Source: Linnemannia elongata
Lineage: Eukaryota; Mortierellomycota; Mortierellomycetes; Mortierellales; Mortierellaceae
NCBI GenBank assembly: GCA_036320915.1
Contig: JAXBDG010000002.1
Location: 2,232,001-2,296,000 of the forward strand
Direction: 5' to 3'
DNA length: 64,000 nt
This document shows, in pieces, positions 46,725 through 58,487 of the stretch (within the stretch, counting starts at the first letter, position 1; every line of letters starts with the position of its first letter). The position numbers were made by a program, and so were the translations under genes. A model generated the notes under the pieces. That model saw nothing but the letters and a program-made list of their open reading frames with translations. It was not told the origin of the DNA and did no database searches.

Positions 46725-49700
46725 CTAAGGAAACTGGTTAAACTCGCCCTGCTCCTCTATCGTCTTTCCCGAAAGGTCATACGAAACATGATACCTCATC
46801 CTCACCACGCCCACCTCCGCAGGGACCCGAATCGTCATCGCCTGCGTGACAGATTTCTTGCTAAACGGCTCAACAACCTGTGCAGACTGCGGGTCCAGCT
46901 TCAGTTGAAGTGTCTTGGGGACGGCGACGCGGAAGGTTAATGCGGAGAGAGCGGTATTGAGATGGTTGGAGAAGGAGGCTGTGATTTTGTAAACTGATGT
47001 GTTGTCTGATTCTTGGGACTTTTCGATTTCGAGATCGATCTGGAATCCATTCCTGTTCAACAGTTTCACTATTTCGTACGCAAGTATTTGGGTGTTAATT
47101 AGGGGGAAAGAGTTGAAATTGCAAACAGGCGTAATTGGTAATACTGCATCAATATTTACCATTGGTAGGTCCTGAGGGTGCTGAGGCTCCAGTGTTGGAC
47201 ACGAAATCAAAATCATCTACCAGTGAGACAGCGGGTGCGGCAGGTTTGGACGCTGGCTTCTGGGGTGTTGAGAAAGATGTTGCTGTGCTAGATGTCGAGC
47301 CGACAGAGATAGGGTTGACGCTAGTCACCGGTGCCGAAAACACATTGTAGCTCAAACCGCCAGCTAATAAACATGAAAGACAAATCGACATATGTTTAGG
47401 TCATCGCTTCACTGTGTGCATATGTGTTTCCTCCGCATGGCAAAAATAGGATCTAGCCGGCGAGATCTTACCGGCGGTGGGGGTGGTGGGCGAGGTCGCA
47501 TAGGTAGAGTTGTTGTTCTGAGACTGGCCAAGGTTGATGCTTCCTGATGCGCCCCAAGATGGTGGTGGAGGGGTGCCGTTGAAACTGAGGTTCATCAAAT
47601 CATCCATCAAATTTCCTATAGTTCATTTCAGACAAATAACGGAAAAGGTGTCGTTAGACAATAGCTATAGAGTTTGAGTGGGACATTGGACATGAAGACC
47701 ATCTAGAAGAGTAAAATGGGTACTCAAAAGGCGAACCTGTAGTCTTGGGAGTAGTGGCACTGGAACGGGATCCGTCTGAGGAGCCATCAAAATCGACAAG
47801 ATCAATTAGAGACGAATTCTGCTTGGGTGTCGAAGGAGCCTGAGATCTGCTTTGATTGTCATATTGATTGTCTCCGTTGCTGGGAAGTGGCATCTTGACA
47901 AGATTCCCGCCCTTGACTTCCTTGTACTGCTCAATGACATTATTCAATACGTCATTCAACTCCAGCAGCTTGTCTAATATGTGCGAGGGCCAAGCAAGAA
48001 GTATGGATGTGTTACAATGGTTTCGCGGTATTTCACATTACTCTGACTCAACAGCTCCTAAAGAGTTCCTATTGCAAGGTCAGTCTCCGTACCCATGTTG
48101 TCGGGATTCTCGTTTTCGCTGATAAACTTTTGCACCTTGGGCTGAGCAGCCTTGCATGTCCCGTAGATATCCTAATTGTAATAGCAGTTACAGAAATGAC
48201 ATAATTCGTCAGCATGTCTGTATGATCCTTTCCAGCGTAACGTATATCATCCTGACATTCTCGTCTAGAGCCAAGCTATACCTCAAAGATGTCTCCGCGT
48301 CCAATAATCTCTCCAGGCTTGACTTCATTCAGCATCTCAATCAACATCGTCGCCTTTGAGAGAATCTTGTCCAACTCTGCCGATGCTTGTTCCGCGTAGT
48401 CGGGTTTTTCCTCTTGTTCCTAATCGCGAAGTAATATTTGAAAGTATAGCGTTACTATGAACTCACACACTATAGTTCCGAGAGTGGTAAAAGCGCCGAG
48501 AGCACGCAGGCTCATAGTAGGCCCACTTACATATCCAGTCATCTTTTTGACGAGCTCGTTTGCTGCTCGTACATCCTCAGGTCTTCCTCGTCGGATAAGT
48601 TCTTGGAGTTTCTATAATTAATGAGGAGCAAAAGGGTGCCTTAGTATAGGTTTATCGTCTGTTTCTATTATGATGTTCACGAGAGCTTCGCCAAAAAAAA
48701 GTCCAGGAAAAACAAAAATGCTGACGTACTGCTGCTTGAGCGGCGCGATCCTCTTCCTCAAGTTGTGCGGGTGATTTCAAGGCCTAAAATAAGAAAATGC
48801 AGACAAAGCAATCAGTCCCGCGGAACAAAGTCGCGATACAATACACAATACTGAACAGATTCATATTTCAGAGAATCCACCATGTTGCACTCACGTCAAC
48901 AGAGTTCAAAACGGCAGTAGCGGTCTTCTTCGCCGGCGGGAAGCGGTATCCCTTGAAAGCCAAGAGCCGATGCATGTCCCGGATATGAATAAGGTCCTCC
49001 TTGTATCGCGAGGTCTTGCATAGTGTCGTATACCATTCCTGAATCATCTCCAAGATCCTTGTCTGTACTGGTGTTGGGACTGTGAGGGGCCGCTCTGGAA
49101 ACTTACGGACGAGGGCGTTGAGGAACTCCTTGGTCGAAATCTGTAAGTGGAAGGGGTATCCGCAATTCTTGACACAGTTATCCAAAAGCTATTGTACATT
49201 GACCATCATATAATGGGTTAAATTTAGTTGTGTAGCAAAGGTTGCATGGTTATTGTCTTTGCGCTAGGGGAAAAGTAGAACAAAATCCTGATTATGACAA
49301 CGTACCGTCAAGGCCAGCATACCAACGTGCATGTTCTTGTGGTTGACAAGTCTAACGATATATATAGCTGCTTCGCGAGGACTATTGCAGGACACGGGAG
49401 GGAAAAAGTTCATAATTAATTGGTGGCGCTTAGAAGGGCTAACTCCAACGGACTTTAGTGGACTGTGTTGAGCAAGTGACGTGATAAAAAAGAATAGTTG
49501 TGGTTCATTACGTGTTTTTCTGCTTTTCTTTGATGACATCGCAGATCTCCAAGTTAAGAGCGAGGTCGGGTTCGAAGCGGGAAGGGTCACAGGCACGCTC
49601 TATAGTAGATGAGAAAGAAGAAATGAAGATGTAAGAGAAGGTGGACAGCAGTAGAGAGGTGATGCCGTTTGTTCCGCGGAGCGAGAAGAAGAAGTGGATT

Positions 49701-49755
49701 TGTTACCGATGTAGGTTTCGAGGACGGACTTTTGTTTGTAGGTCTGTCCGTACAT
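46725..49755 (-). CDS. GGA: GGA clathrin adaptor (VHS-GAT-GAE)
   Basis: Twelve exons join in frame: 49755-49707, 49599-49512, 49381-49306, 49188-48895, 48783-48730, 48611-48531, 48419-48282, 48171-48093, 47973-47737, 47615-47472, 47363-47160 and 47068-46725, giving 595 residues. The VHS domain occupies the first 165 (Y-I-E-R-A-C-D-P, A-L-x-L-L-D-N-C-V-K-N-C-G, F-L-N-A-L-V-R-K-F). The GAT domain spans about 200-330 (E-L-D-K-I-L, L-L-E-L-N-D-V-L-N-N-V-I-E-Q-Y). An unstructured hinge with D-L-V-D-F-D and P-P-P-P-S-W precedes the gamma-ear-like GAE domain (exon 12). GGAs bind Arf-GTP, ubiquitinated cargo and clathrin at the trans-Golgi and direct vesicles to endosomes. The donor of exon 9 (GTTCGC) is weak but required by phase. 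Confidence 0.92.
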
Positions 49756-50436
49756 TGTGTGTGTATGTGTGTGTTGTGTGAGTGTGAAAGAGAGGATTAA
49801 GAGGGAGGGAGTGAGGGTGTGAGGGATGAGCCCCGTTTATGTGTTTGACTTTGGCTGGGCAAAAAGTAGAAAAGAAAGAGATGACTGGACTGACACACTG
49901 GTTTAACGGACCATGCGACCGTAGAAGCAGTCAACTTTCTCTGAGAGAGAAGCACGGAGAGAAGGACACGTCCTATGTCATGGCCCAAAAAGGCCGCTTG
50001 TTGGTACAACTCAGCCACTTCCAACTGAACTTGATCAATGCTCAGCCCCAATCAACTCGAGTGAGAGAGTGAGAGGGTGAAAAGAGAGACGAGGTATCGG
50101 TTGGGCCTTCACCAGATGACCACATCAAGACGCACTTTTGTCTCTTTTTCCCTCCGTGTCCTTAATTTTTTCGTTGGTTTTTTCATGCATTGCGTGCACT
50201 GTTCTCACGCCCATTGGCCGCCTTATTATACCTTGTACTTACTACTTTGCTGCCCCATCCTCTTCTTGCACCTTACCCAAACTTCCTTCCTTCCTTTCTT
50301 CCTTTCTTCCTTCCTTCTCCCCTCCCCTCCTTCTTGCCCATTCATTGTTCCCACGCCAGGCTCACAATCAATCCCAAGACTCACCTCTCCCCAATTCTCT
50401 TACCTCAAAATCCCTCCGCCAACAGTCTAACAGTCT
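49756..50436. other. Divergent intergenic region between GGA and an F-box gene
   Basis: Contains a (CTTC)n-like pyrimidine tract at about 50282-50330 in the leader of the F-box gene and TG/GT-rich sequence just upstream of GGA. No gene seen. Confidence 0.5.
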
Positions 50437-53154
50437 ATGGGTCTTTTTAACCGTCTTCAACGAGCTGGCAGTGAGAGTCAAGCTGGCCTGAGTCTCCGTC
50501 CACAGACCCCAGGACAGTCAGCCCTCCCCTCTCGCTCCTTCAGTCAACAACGCTCAACAATGGACAATGCCATGTCGATCCCTGAAATCGTGGAGCGTAT
50601 CCTCTCCTTCTTGCCCCAGCAAAGTCTCCGTCACGTCGCGTCATTCGTCTGCAAGGACTGGCTCCGTCTCTGTAGACCTCTTTACGCCCTGAGCTTTCAG
50701 TGGACCGATTGTCCCCAGTACACTCTCGTCCCTGTCCCGCTCGAGTCTTCCGCCAGGGGGTCTTCCCGACGATGGAGTTTGCGCAAGTCTGCTTCTGCTT
50801 CCTCAACAGCCCACACCCTCGTCAGAGTCATCCCGGAAAAGACTTGGTTGTTGAAGAAACTTGGTGGCCTTACCACCCTCAAGTGTCGATTGAACTATAG
50901 GAGCCCTGTCACCGCTATGACGATTGTCCCGCCCGGAGATGATGGAATATCAATGACGACAACGACAGCCTCATCATCCACAACAACCACAATTACAACA
51001 ACGGCGACTACGGCGAGGATGGTCAGCACCCAGATTGCGCACCTGCAGGACAAGGCTCGGACGGATCTGATCGAAAGCATCAGGACACTGACGGAAGAGG
51101 GTAAACTGACGCTTCTACAATTCGAACTGTCAGAGTTGGACGACTTTTCTGGATTCTTGCGACCTATCCTCTCCATCGCTACCACGCTGACTTGTCTATG
51201 GCTCAAGAAGATCGGGATTCAGCAACTGCCCATCGGTCAAATTCTGACCCTGTGCCCGCATATCGAGGAACTGACGATTGGATGCGAGTTTTATTCGAGC
51301 AGAGCGAGGTTGACTATGGTATTGCTGGATGAGGTTGACAGTGGACAGGACGAGCAAGGGAGTCACTTGTTGCCAAAGAACCTTCACCTGAAGCGTCTGC
51401 ACCTTAAGGATGTGTTGATCAAAGAGTCGGCAATTCTCGCCATTCTAGAGTGTGCACCAGGACTATACGAGCTTCGAGTACACGGACCAGTTATCCCTCC
51501 ACCAACACCTCCAATCACCCCCTCAGCAACAATGCAACACGAGTTTACTCTACTGGATGTGCCTGTGGGTGCTGACAATGCCTCTACACCTTCTACTGCT
51601 GCTGCAAGAGGTGTGGATTTGCGCGGCGAGTGGCTGACCTGTGACCGGTTGGCGTTCTTTGAGGACCTGGGCGCTCTTTTCCCCCAACTGACCTCGCTGC
51701 ACTTTACCAGGACTCACCACCGTTACACAGACACAATGATCAAGGGAATTCTACGTGCCTTTCCGAACGCCTCAAGATGGAGTCTCGCCTGGAGGGACTT
51801 GCCAGATGGGATCTTGCGTGATTTGAATCAGTGTGTCGAGTCCAGCTCTGTCCGTCAGATGAATTCGATCTCTTGGACGCCAATTCAGGAGCCGTTGGGA
51901 CTGTACGCCAACCACTTGACGTCTCTGGAGATCCTACCTATGACGGACTGGACGCCTCGATGGGGTAACGCCCTCCACGAGTTTCTATGCGAGTCACCGT
52001 TACTAGAGCACTTGCGGGCTGGCTCGATCTCATACTACATCGAGAACTTGGATCTGAACGGGTTGCTCCCAGGAGCAGACGACATCGTCTCAGATTTAAG
52101 GGCTGACGACAATAACGACAACCACAACAACGACGACCTCCACGACCGCGACCTAGCGTCAGTGAGTACCAACTCTACGTTTGAACGTCACTATTTTGAC
52201 GCTCCACCATCGTCAAAGAAAACACTCAAGGTTTGGGCGTGCAGGAACCTGAAGACACTGCACCTCGAGTTCTCACGGGAACGACCCAAAACGCAGCCAA
52301 ATGGCGCTCGACCAGTCTATTCCTACACCAATACAGCATCGGCATCCAACCGCTCGTCCTCCACACGTTCAAGTTCTTCATCCAGTTCGTCGACGGTCAT
52401 GGTGCCACTCTCTGACAACTCTCCAAGACTTTCCAGGATCGTTTACGGATATATTTCGAGGTTCTGCCCAAATCTGCAGGACCTGTTGATCCGTGCCTAC
52501 CGGTTGAATATGACGCTTCGAGGCGGGTTCGCATTGTTGACACGCCTACGCAAGTTGAAGCGGATCGCTATCTCGCAGTACGACTGTCACTTCAGTGAGC
52601 GAGACATGCTGCCATGGATCATGAAGCGGAGGCAGTCACTTAGCGGGATCCAGGCTCTGCAGTGGAAGGCGATTGTTGCTGGCTGGTGGAGGGTGTTGCA
52701 TGCAAAGGAGCTCGGCCCAACAACATCACTACCGCTATCATCATCGCCTCCAGTGACCTCAGGAAAGACGACGGCGATGACGACAGGGGCTGAGGGCAAA
52801 GGAAAGCAGAAGGAGGGATGTAGTTATCAGGACCAGCAACATGACCATAGCCTAGTCCGTATTTCTCCTAGTGCAGCACCCGTTGAGAAACTGGGTCATC
52901 TGTCGGATGTGGTGGATGTACTGACAGAGATAATGGCGGATCGTTCCTCAGCCACGCGGGACCTGCGACAAGAGGGGCTAACGGGTCTTGTGGAGGACTG
53001 TAAGGGGTCGGTGTGGCCCGAGTTGGAGCGTGTGAGGATTGTGCATGGTCAAAAGGCCAGGTCTGGGATCAAGGAGGCAACCATCCGGATGGTCCTGAAG
53101 AAACATCGACCTGAGGTTGAGCTCCAGTGGGTTTCGTGGATCAACCAGTTCTAA
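50437..53154 (+). CDS. Large F-box/LRR-like protein
   Basis: Single-exon protein of 905 residues, the largest F-box member here. The F-box lies at about 45-90 (S-I-P-E-I-V-E-R-I-L-S-F-L-P, L-R-H-V-A-S-F-V-C-K-D-W, R-P-L-Y). Leucine-rich repeat-like segments follow, interrupted by Thr-rich (about 165-195), Asp/Asn/His-rich (about 555-575) and Ser-rich (about 640-655) low-complexity inserts. The ATG at 50560 just before the F-box is an alternative start that removes 41 residues. It lacks the C-L-A-M-T-x-E-S-G signature of its downstream neighbours, so it represents a different subfamily. The predicted role is an SCF ubiquitin ligase receptor of unknown substrate. Confidence 0.85.
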   Translation: MGLFNRLQRAGSESQAGLSLRPQTPGQSALPSRSFSQQRSTMDNAMSIPEIVERILSFLPQQSLRHVASFVCKDWLRLCRPLYALSFQWTDCPQYTLVPVPLESSARGSSRRWSLRKSASASSTAHTLVRVIPEKTWLLKKLGGLTTLKCRLNYRSPVTAMTIVPPGDDGISMTTTTASSSTTTTITTTATTARMVSTQIAHLQDKARTDLIESIRTLTEEGKLTLLQFELSELDDFSGFLRPILSIATTLTCLWLKKIGIQQLPIGQILTLCPHIEELTIGCEFYSSRARLTMVLLDEVDSGQDEQGSHLLPKNLHLKRLHLKDVLIKESAILAILECAPGLYELRVHGPVIPPPTPPITPSATMQHEFTLLDVPVGADNASTPSTAAARGVDLRGEWLTCDRLAFFEDLGALFPQLTSLHFTRTHHRYTDTMIKGILRAFPNASRWSLAWRDLPDGILRDLNQCVESSSVRQMNSISWTPIQEPLGLYANHLTSLEILPMTDWTPRWGNALHEFLCESPLLEHLRAGSISYYIENLDLNGLLPGADDIVSDLRADDNNDNHNNDDLHDRDLASVSTNSTFERHYFDAPPSSKKTLKVWACRNLKTLHLEFSRERPKTQPNGARPVYSYTNTASASNRSSSTRSSSSSSSSTVMVPLSDNSPRLSRIVYGYISRFCPNLQDLLIRAYRLNMTLRGGFALLTRLRKLKRIAISQYDCHFSERDMLPWIMKRRQSLSGIQALQWKAIVAGWWRVLHAKELGPTTSLPLSSSPPVTSGKTTAMTTGAEGKGKQKEGCSYQDQQHDHSLVRISPSAAPVEKLGHLSDVVDVLTEIMADRSSATRDLRQEGLTGLVEDCKGSVWPELERVRIVHGQKARSGIKEATIRMVLKKHRPEVELQWVSWINQF

Positions 53155-53520
53155 CGATAACATCCAAACCAACTTTGCCTTTTTTTGCCTTTGTTATGTA
53201 ACAGTAATAAATGGTCTTTTAATGCTTTTTTTATCAGCGATTCCTCAGGAACACTCTTTTTTGTCCTAGTTTTACTCTTCCTTGGTCATTGTACGAGCGA
53301 TGATCGGAAAGGGAGAGGAAAGAGGGTTTGAGCGGAGCGAAGAAGACCAAGCCTGCGAGAAGAAAGTTGGCTAAGGGATACTGCAGCGTGAGGGATAAAG
53401 CACTTTGGGAGCCGATTTTTATGCCCAAGAGGAGGCATGGGGAAAAGCGGCAAACGCATGGTTTTTATTCCATTCTTTCTTTTCCCCTTCTTCTCACTTC
53501 TTACACTTACAGGAACCACT

Positions 53521-54639
53521 ATGAATACAACCTCGTTTGAAAACCTGCCCTTCGAAGTTCAGGAGATGGTCGGACCCTTTCTCACTCAACATCAATTGAC
53601 CATTTGCATTCGCGTTTGTCGAGCATGGAAGATGTTCCATCTATACCTCTGGCGAGACATTGACATCCACTGGAACAACCTCCGTGTCTGGGAGAAGGAT
53701 ATCATCCGCGCACTACAAACCAACAACCACCTTATACAATCCCTCAAGCTCAGAATAGACACCCCTGGAGACCGACTACGTTGGTTTGTGGAGTCGGACC
53801 TACCCACTTTTCCTCACCTCACCTCGATCGAACTGGAAGGCCCATTCGTCAATGACGCCGACCCGGCTTTTGCAACCTTTATCAACCTAGCCTCTAGTAC
53901 AGGATTGAAACGCCTTGTATTTCGCAACCCTAAATCCCCCGACGACTTCTTCCTCCTTTCGCCAGTCTCGTTTGAGGCGATCTTCAAACATGCCCATACC
54001 CTCCAGGTCTTTCGCATAGAAGCCATGTCGTACTTCGAGAGCGCCCAAATCGACAGATTGCTCTGTTCCGCACCGCACCTAAAGGAACTCTACCTTCTCA
54101 ACAGTCAGGGCAGCAAAGCAAACCATTGTTTGGATGCCCCCAGCATTAATCACTCACAATGGGTCTGTTCGGATCTTGAAGTCTTTGCCTGTCGAATCGA
54201 GAACATCTCCCGGGCAGATATCACACGGACCATTACTGGGTTGGATTCGAGTGTGAGGACCGTCAGCTTTGGGACACCTCGAGAACAGGCTGAGCTTCAA
54301 TTGCAAATTTATGCCAAACTTGCGAGGTTTACTAAGCTGCGTGAGTTGAGGCTGGGGTTTTTGATGGATACGAGTACTACCAGATACCGGCGTGGATATA
54401 AGGAGTATTTTCGGCAGTATGACTGTTTGGCGATGACGTTAGAGAGTGGGGTGGATTTGTTGAAGGGGTTGAAGGGGTTGAGGGTTGTGGGGCTGGAGGA
54501 TATGGAGGTTTATGTTGAGGGAGAGAAGGATCAGAGCTGGTTCGCTGAGCATTGGCCTAATGCGGCGATTGGAACTACAGGTTATGTTACCGATCAGGAC
54601 GAATATGCAGCTGAAGAAGACGATTATTCGTCTTATTAG
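53521..54639 (+). CDS. F-box protein, array member 1
   Basis: Protein of 372 residues. The F-box is at about 5-50 (F-E-N-L-P-F-E-V-Q-E-M-V-G-P-F-L, I-R-V-C-R-A-W, L-Y-L-W-R-D-I). The subfamily blocks W-V-C-S-D-L-E-V-F-A-C, C-L-A-M-T-L-E-S-G-V-D-L-L-K and W-F-A-E-H-W-P are all present. An in-frame ATG at 53437 would add a hydrophobic stretch encoded by pyrimidine-rich leader; because a CTTACAG acceptor-like site lies between the two and paralogues start like the shorter form, 53521 is preferred. It is closest in sequence to the broken member at 57271 (nearly identical E-V-Q-E-M-V-G-P-F-L). Confidence 0.87.
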   Translation: MNTTSFENLPFEVQEMVGPFLTQHQLTICIRVCRAWKMFHLYLWRDIDIHWNNLRVWEKDIIRALQTNNHLIQSLKLRIDTPGDRLRWFVESDLPTFPHLTSIELEGPFVNDADPAFATFINLASSTGLKRLVFRNPKSPDDFFLLSPVSFEAIFKHAHTLQVFRIEAMSYFESAQIDRLLCSAPHLKELYLLNSQGSKANHCLDAPSINHSQWVCSDLEVFACRIENISRADITRTITGLDSSVRTVSFGTPREQAELQLQIYAKLARFTKLRELRLGFLMDTSTTRYRRGYKEYFRQYDCLAMTLESGVDLLKGLKGLRVVGLEDMEVYVEGEKDQSWFAEHWPNAAIGTTGYVTDQDEYAAEEDDYSSY

Positions 54640-54828
54640 GAGTATGCTATGGACATGGTCGATCGATAAAGATGCAAGGCGGACAAATAACAACACTGTA
54701 TACATGTAGTTCTTGTCTTGTTACAATCGATTGCGGAAGGCTGATTTGCTATTTCGTATACATTTATTTCGCTAGAGTAGAAGTAGAAGGCGCAGGAACA
54801 GAGTACGTTTTGAAACAGTTCCCTTCTC

Positions 54829-54856
54829 TTGTTTGTTTGTTTGTTTGTTTGTTTGT
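54829..54856 (+). repeat. TTTG microsatellite
   Basis: About seven copies of GTTT/TTTG in the gap between array members 1 and 2. Confidence 0.8.
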
Positions 54857-55083
54857 ACTTTTCATAAATGAAGTCCACAACAGAGCTCCATGATGAGTCA
54901 AGACTGGAAGGAACCGAGTTGTCAGCCTTGTGCCGCTGAGATTCCCCAGTGTGATTGGTGTGCCTGAAAATAGCACGTGTTCAACGGCGCGCTCAATCGT
55001 AACATTTTCTTCCATTTCTGCGGCATGCCGTTCTCTTTCATTCCTTCACCATCAGCACACACATGCACACCAACAGGAAGACA

Positions 55084-56178
55084 ATGACGCTGTTCAACGA
55101 CCTACCCTACGAGCTACAAGAAACCATCGCCTCGTTTCTCACCCAATACGACTTATGCCAATGTATCCATGTCTGTCAAACCTGGCGAGCTCTCTTCCAC
55201 CCCTACCTTTGGAAAAACGTCCGCATCCTCTGGAGTTCCGATGACTACAACAAAAGAACTTTGACCCAAATCAAAACCCATGGCCACCTCATCCATTCGC
55301 TCCAACTGAACTGCGAAGCGTCTCTCTTTGATTTTAATGATATCTGTCCGGAGCTCTTCTTTCCCTTCTTGACGTCGCTGGAGATTTCTGGACCGCTCTA
55401 TCGTATGTACGGAGAAGAGTTTGTGGCAATTATCAAGCGAGGATCACCTGGCGGGTGGAGGAAGCTGGTATTCTCTATCGATGCCTTCCTGGACTACAGT
55501 TATGACTTTCACCAAGACTTTTTTGATGCGGTTATTCAACATGGAGCTTCGACGTTGGAGATTCTGCGGCTCGAAGGGTTGTGTAACACCTATAGTACGG
55601 ATATCCACCGCCTGCTGTGCGCAGCGCCTAGACTCAAGGAGTTACGGTTTACGAAGTCGTGTACGACTTACGATGGTGGATATCTGAGTGCACTGGACCT
55701 TGCTAGTTCGTCGGAAGATTGGGTTTGTTCTGGACTGGAGGTGTTTGTATGCCAAATCGGAGGAATCCAACGACCTGACTTCGCTGAACACTTCGATGAT
55801 CTACCCGAAAGACTGCCCATTTATTGTCACATAACACTCCAGGAGAGCATCGATCTCCAGCGAAAAGTCTACACAAGACTGGCTCGCCTCACCAAGCTAC
55901 GTGAGCTCATATTGGGCTATGACGACATTACGGTGGACAATTACGCTTCAGGAGCCGACGACAAGGAGTACACGCGACAGACCAGTTGTCTTGCAATGAC
56001 GGTTGAGAGTGGGTTGGATTTGCTAAAGGGATTGAAGGAGTTGAGGTTGGTTGGGTTGGAGGATATGGCTGTGTGGGTTGAAGGTGAGGAGGAGCAGAGT
56101 TGGTTCTTGGAGCATTGGCCCAATGCTGAGATTTTAAGTACGCCATTTTGTATCGATCTGTATCGGGAGCGATGGTGA
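55084..56178 (+). CDS. F-box protein, array member 2
   Basis: Protein of 364 residues starting M-T-L-F-N-D-L-P-Y-E-L-Q-E. The F-box is at about 3-48. Subfamily blocks present: W-V-C-S-G-L-E-V-F-V-C followed by R-P-D-F, C-L-A-M-T-V-E-S-G-L-D-L-L-K, and W-F-L-E-H-W-P. An upstream in-frame ATG at 55063 adds seven residues and cannot be excluded; the ATG at 55084 aligns with the paralogues. It lacks the acidic tail seen in the genes at 4116 and 58488. Confidence 0.87.
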   Translation: MTLFNDLPYELQETIASFLTQYDLCQCIHVCQTWRALFHPYLWKNVRILWSSDDYNKRTLTQIKTHGHLIHSLQLNCEASLFDFNDICPELFFPFLTSLEISGPLYRMYGEEFVAIIKRGSPGGWRKLVFSIDAFLDYSYDFHQDFFDAVIQHGASTLEILRLEGLCNTYSTDIHRLLCAAPRLKELRFTKSCTTYDGGYLSALDLASSSEDWVCSGLEVFVCQIGGIQRPDFAEHFDDLPERLPIYCHITLQESIDLQRKVYTRLARLTKLRELILGYDDITVDNYASGADDKEYTRQTSCLAMTVESGLDLLKGLKELRLVGLEDMAVWVEGEEEQSWFLEHWPNAEILSTPFCIDLYRERW

Positions 56179-57270
56179 TGACGAGGAGTAGTATTCAGAT
56201 TAGGAATATTATATGGACTTTGTCGATCAAGGCGAGCAAATAATAACAGATTGTTTTCATGTCGTTCTTGTCTTGTTTTAATTGATTGATATTTTTTGTA
56301 CCTTGGAGAAGCGGAAAGTTGTATTGTTATTTGCATTTATTTTACTAAAGCACTGATTGTCGGACAACGAGCCCTGTTCTGAGAATAATAGCTAGAAGAC
56401 CCGCCTTCTGATAAACCAATCAAAGGACCTCTTGCGAGTCGATGCTTATTGAGGAACACGTCTCTTGTATTGCTTGTTCAGGTTAACTAGGTTGCGATAT
56501 GACAAGATGTTTAAAACTCACCCACAGAGATTCAGAATCTCCACCGTTGCCGTGATCGCATTGATCAAAATCCTGGACGTTGGGGTTGGTTGATGTCAAC
56601 ACCTCGTACAACAGGGACAAGACTTGAGTACAATGGAATTGCTATGGGAGGCTGCTGTTGATCTCTGTTGCCGTTGTCGGTAGTAGCTGTTATGGCGTTG
56701 GCATGATTCCAGATAGGGTCTCTGAGCAAGAGGTTGATAAATACCTATACAAGCTGTATCACCGCCATGGGAGGGTTGGGCGTCAACAACTGTACATATG
56801 CATATGGATCCCAAACCACACACATTCGCCGTCTATTGCAGAGTGCTCCCAGACTCGATGATACTCGGTCTGGGAAAGAACGAACGCGCTCACTCATGGT
56901 AATGGTCCACTGCTGGTCCTTGCTATAATAAAAAGTCCGTAGGTGGCTCTGGAGACAATGGCTCCGTTGACAGCTGTAAACAGTGACGTTCAGGTAGAGT
57001 GAAAGAACTGACAAAGATACAAAGAGGGAGCTGCCTTTTCTCACAGAATAAAGAATACACAAAAAGAATAGGCAAGAGGGGGACTGAACACCATCTGCAT
57101 GAATGTTTTCATGTTTGCATTAGAGTGACGTGACAAGGTGACAAGGACACATACAAAAATCACCATCGCTTTTTTTTTTTTTTTTTTTTTTTTTTTCACT
57201 TTTCTCACTTTTCTCCTCACCCACAGCTAACTCTCCAACCAAAAACTTCGCACGCCGGCTTGGAAGCACT
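56179..57270. other. Intergenic region within the F-box array
   Basis: No supported gene. Contains the 3' flank of array member 2 and a T27 run at 57170-57196 just upstream of the broken member. Short frames at 56596-57062 show no recognisable motif. Confidence 0.45.
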
Positions 57271-58374
57271 ATGCGTATAACATCGTTTGAAAGCCTACCT
57301 TCCGAGGTTCAGGAGATGGTCGGACCTTTTCTCAGCCAGCAAGAGCTAACCGTCTGTATCCGCGTCTGTCGAGCTTGGAAGCAGATGTTTAGCCCCTATC
57401 TCTGGAGAGACATTGTCATCAGCTTGTACGACTACGACTCCTGGCGGTTTGAAACTGTTGATGCACTGCGAGCCAACAACCATCTCATACAATCCCTCAG
57501 GATCAAGGCTCGTTTCTCTGAGGACCGTCTGAATATTTTTCTCGGGTACGGCCTACCCGCTTTCCCGCACCTCAATTCGATTGAACTGAAGGGCCCGTGC
57601 GAGTACGACTATGATGAGGATATCAGCAGGTTCCTTTCCTTAACCTCTGCGCCGATGGGATTGAAGAACATTGTCTTTGACAAAGGCTGAAACTATGACG
57701 GTTATTTCGACTTTGGGTTTGAGACATTCAACGCGCTCCTCTCCCACGCCTCTACTCTGGAGGTCCTGCGCCTGAATGGCAAGTCGTTCATCACAAGTGA
57801 GCAGATCGACGAGCTGCTCTCTTGTGCGCCCCGCCTCAAGGAATTGTACCTGTTTGGTGATAATTGTGAGGTCGAATTCAACTGTCTGGATGCTCGGGAC
57901 GTTGCAAAATCGGCATGGGTTTGCTCCAACCTTGAGGTCTTTGCTTGTCAAATTAGGAACATTCCCCGGCCGGACATCACTCGAGACATTGCTGGTCGGG
58001 CCGCAAGAGTTCACATCGACGAATATGATACACCACTGCATGAGAGTGTTGAGCTTCAACGTCAAGTTTACAAGCAACTCGGTCGTCCCACCAAATTGCG
58101 GGAGCTTTCACTGGGGTTTCCTGTGGACACCGCCTTCCCTCCATCAGAGAAGGATTTCCATCGACAATATGACTGTCTTGCCATGACTCTGGAAAGTGGA
58201 CTGGATCTGCTCAAGGACCTCAAGGATTTGCGAGTGGTCGGGTTGGAGGATATGGAGGTGTACAGCGACGGTGACAGGGAGCAGGATTGGTTCGCAAAGA
58301 ACTGGCCTAGAGCAAGGGTCAGCACCACGCACGTTCAAACACGACCTGTTCATTCAATGAATATTTGTGACTGA
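57271..58374 (+). pseudogene. F-box protein, array member 3, broken by one nonsense codon
   Basis: One continuous frame of 368 codons interrupted only by TGA at 57688-57690 (codon 140). Before it are a complete F-box (F-E-S-L-P-S-E-V-Q-E-M-V-G-P-F-L, I-R-V-C-R-A-W, P-Y-L-W-R-D-I) and the first leucine-rich segment. After it the frame continues without damage through W-V-C-S-N-L-E-V-F-A-C, C-L-A-M-T-L-E-S-G-L-D-L-L-K and W-F-A-K-N-W-P. The stop falls in a stretch that is variable between paralogues. With no other lesion it is either a very young pseudogene, a sequencing error, or a gene making a 139-residue truncated F-box protein. No intron that removes the stop is evident. Confidence 0.8.
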
Positions 58375-58487
58375 CATATACCAGGCAGCTTGGTCCCTTA
58401 ATTCACCTTTCATTTTTACTGCGGACCATTTCCAACTTTTCACCTCATCGCCATCGCATTCATCAACCACCAGGGCACCAATTCACA

